From Bowmanella denitrificans (GTDB taxonomy: Bacteria; Pseudomonadota; Gammaproteobacteria; Enterobacterales; Alteromonadaceae), in assembly GCF_039522935.1 (NCBI RefSeq), contig NZ_BAAAEI010000001.1:186001-250000 (forward strand): 64,000 nt of DNA, given 5' to 3'. Each line of letters begins with the position of its first letter. Positions within the stretch are counted from its first letter, which is position 1. Position numbers and translations under genes: made by a program. Below, in pieces: positions 62,800 to 64,000 of this stretch. The notes beneath the pieces are model-generated. The model saw only the letters and a program-made list of their open reading frames with translations. It was not told the origin of the DNA and searched no databases.

Positions 62800-63519
62800 A
62801 TGCAGGCAGAGCTGGATACCGCAATTCAACTCAATAGCCGTGCTGCCATTGAGATTTTGCAGGTCGGTCGGGAACAAACGCCGGTGGTGGTGATTGACGA
62901 TTTCGCCCTGGATATTCAGGCTGTTATCGCTCATGCCAGCCAACAAACCTTTACTCCGCCGAGCGAAGCGGCTTATCCGGGGGTTCGCGCGCCCCTGCCC
63001 CGTCCATATATTTTCAGCTTGCTGGACGGAGTGTTTAAGCTGATTTACCAACTGTACCGGGTGCCTGCTCAGTTACGTATGCAGCCGCAAAATTTTGTTT
63101 ATTCGCTGGTCAGCCAGACACCCGAGCAACTTAGCAGCAGACAGCGTCTGCCCCACTATGACAGCCACTATCTCTATCACTTTGCCTTGATGCATTATCT
63201 GAATCCGGGTCCCCATGGCGGCACCGCTTTTTACCGGCATAAACCGACCGGATTTGAAACCATCAGTCAACCCAGAAGAGTGCCCTATATTGCGGCGGTG
63301 CAGGCGCATATGGCCGGTTATGGCGAACCCGATAACGCCTATATTCATGACAGCACTGACCAGTTTGAACAAATTGGCCAGGTCGCCTACCGCCCTAACC
63401 GATTACTGATTTATCCGGGATTCTTGTTGCACTCCGGTCTGATTGACACAGACTCAGACATCGACAGCAACCCCGTCACCGGCAGGCTGACCGCCAATTT
63501 GTTTATTGAGTTCAGATAA
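62800..63519 (+). CDS. Putative 2OG-Fe(II) oxygenase-like protein (DUF6445-like)
   Basis: A 239-residue protein. A double-stranded beta-helix iron site is suggested by HYDSH (H-x-D), and a distal His in LLHSGLI. LMHYLNPGPHGGTAFYRHK matches proteins commonly encoded at the end of halogenase/SapC/cupin clusters. GAAGG lies before the ATG; the frame is open a little further upstream without a better start. It starts three bases after the halogenase stop and is convergent with the LacI gene (10 bases between stops). Confidence 0.75.
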   Translation: MQAELDTAIQLNSRAAIEILQVGREQTPVVVIDDFALDIQAVIAHASQQTFTPPSEAAYPGVRAPLPRPYIFSLLDGVFKLIYQLYRVPAQLRMQPQNFVYSLVSQTPEQLSSRQRLPHYDSHYLYHFALMHYLNPGPHGGTAFYRHKPTGFETISQPRRVPYIAAVQAHMAGYGEPDNAYIHDSTDQFEQIGQVAYRPNRLLIYPGFLLHSGLIDTDSDIDSNPVTGRLTANLFIEFR

Positions 63520-63529
63520 CGCTTTTTTG

Positions 63530-64000
63530 CTAGGCAGAGACCGGCAACGCAGAATCCCGCAATACCAGGCTGGGTTCAAACAGGTTTTGCACCTTAAGCT
63601 TGTCATCCTGATAGATGTGCTTGCGCACCCAGCGAGCCGCCATACGGCCCATTTCGCCGGCCGGAAAGTCGATTGTGCTTAAATGGGGGAAGGTGTAGCG
63701 AGACATAATCACGTTGTCAAAGCCTATAATCGACAAATCTTTGGGGATCTCCAACCGGTTGTCACGCGCACAATTCATCGCACCGCAGGCCATTTCATCG
63801 TTGGCGCACACCACAGCGCTAAAGGAACGGCCTCGTGCCAGTAATTTTTCCATTGCAGCGACACCCCCAGCCTCATGAAAGTCACCTTCCATAAACAGCC
63901 CCGGATCAAATACCAGTCCCGCTTCCTGCAGGGCACGTTGATGACCGGCCAGGCGATCACGTACATCCAGTTTAAACAAGGGCCCGGAGATATAGGCAAT
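63530..64000 (-). CDS. LacI family transcriptional regulator, partial (C-terminal part)
   Basis: The frame runs off the right edge, so only about 156 C-terminal residues are seen, all of the periplasmic-binding-like effector domain: AVVCANDEMACGAMNCARD, LSIIGFDNVIMSRYTFPHL, and MGRMAARWVRKHI. The N-terminal DNA-binding domain lies outside. Its location next to the halogenase/TonB receptor operon and the AAGCGCTT-type palindromes at 54699 and 54935 make it the likely regulator. Confidence 0.88.
   Translation of the reverse strand: MAYISGPLFKLDVRDRLAGHQRALQEAGLVFDPGLFMEGDFHEAGGVAAMEKLLARGRSFSAVVCANDEMACGAMNCARDNRLEIPKDLSIIGFDNVIMSRYTFPHLSTIDFPAGEMGRMAARWVRKHIYQDDKLKVQNLFEPSLVLRDSALPVSA

Overview
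The window looks like a chromosomal segment of a marine gammaproteobacterium, most likely an alteromonad (Alteromonadaceae or a close relative). This rests on gene content, not on a search: four large TonB-dependent receptors, a DASH cryptochrome, a tricorn-like S41 protease, a SapC/halogenase cluster and many long intergenic repeats. No rRNA, tRNA, CRISPR array or complete insertion sequence was seen.

Layout. 0-8.1 kb is a nearly complete hydroxyproline catabolic locus: a GntR/FCD regulator, alpha-ketoglutarate semialdehyde dehydrogenase, 4-hydroxyproline 2-epimerase and a DapA-family deaminase on the minus strand, and trans-3-hydroxyproline dehydratase, a D-amino-acid (D-hydroxyproline) dehydrogenase and an M24 prolidase on the plus strand. 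A TTGTATACAA palindrome lies in the divergent promoter. 8.2-12.3 kb holds a small membrane protein, a class D beta-lactamase with an esterase, and a LysR/FAD-monooxygenase divergent pair. 12.3-17.7 kb is a TonB receptor/phospholipase C operon facing a DeoR regulator, with five tandem 10-bp repeats between them. 17.8-22.7 kb has a DASH cryptochrome, a truncated second photolyase-family gene translationally coupled to it, and a tricorn-like protease.

22.8-32.2 kb is the accessory zone. Related repeat blocks (about 22.80-23.09, 26.69-26.88, 28.90-29.03 and 31.45-32.15 kb) separate small modules. These are: a GFA protein with a two-gene membrane operon and a membrane AraC regulator; an intact DUF4258/HTH toxin-antitoxin pair, a decayed Phd/YoeB-type pair and an unknown pair of small hydrophobic proteins; and a two-gene unit of a three-helix membrane protein and an ABC-ATPase/TOPRIM (OLD-like) protein. 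The last is the best candidate for an undescribed, possibly antiphage, system. Inverted repeats of about 112 bp bracket 26.8-31.5 kb.

32.4-36.9 kb is a TonB receptor-response regulator-histidine kinase operon with three 11-bp-spaced operator-like repeats. 36.9-37.7 kb and 45.2-45.8 kb are arrays of a long CACAGAGG-type repeat in opposite orientation. Between them lie a CheY-CheX-like protein, a coiled-coil membrane protein, an XRE/membrane pair with its own 20-bp-spaced repeats, an S9 lipoprotein peptidase, a DUF2254 protein and an aldehyde dehydrogenase. 45.8-52.3 kb appears to be one TetR regulon: Tat-exported PLP-fold and lactone-oxidase-like proteins with a cytochrome c, plus a TonB receptor, each preceded by a near-identical TTGGAC-N4-GTCCAA operator.

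52.4-54.4 kb holds a DUF962 protein and a chemoreceptor. 54.7-64 kb is a LacI-type regulon: a TonB receptor, two flavin-dependent halogenase homologues, SapC, a JmjC-like cupin and a 2OG-Fe(II)-oxygenase-like protein, ended by a partial LacI regulator running off the window. Here the sequence shows domains, motifs, spacing and repeats; substrates and regulator-target pairings are inference.
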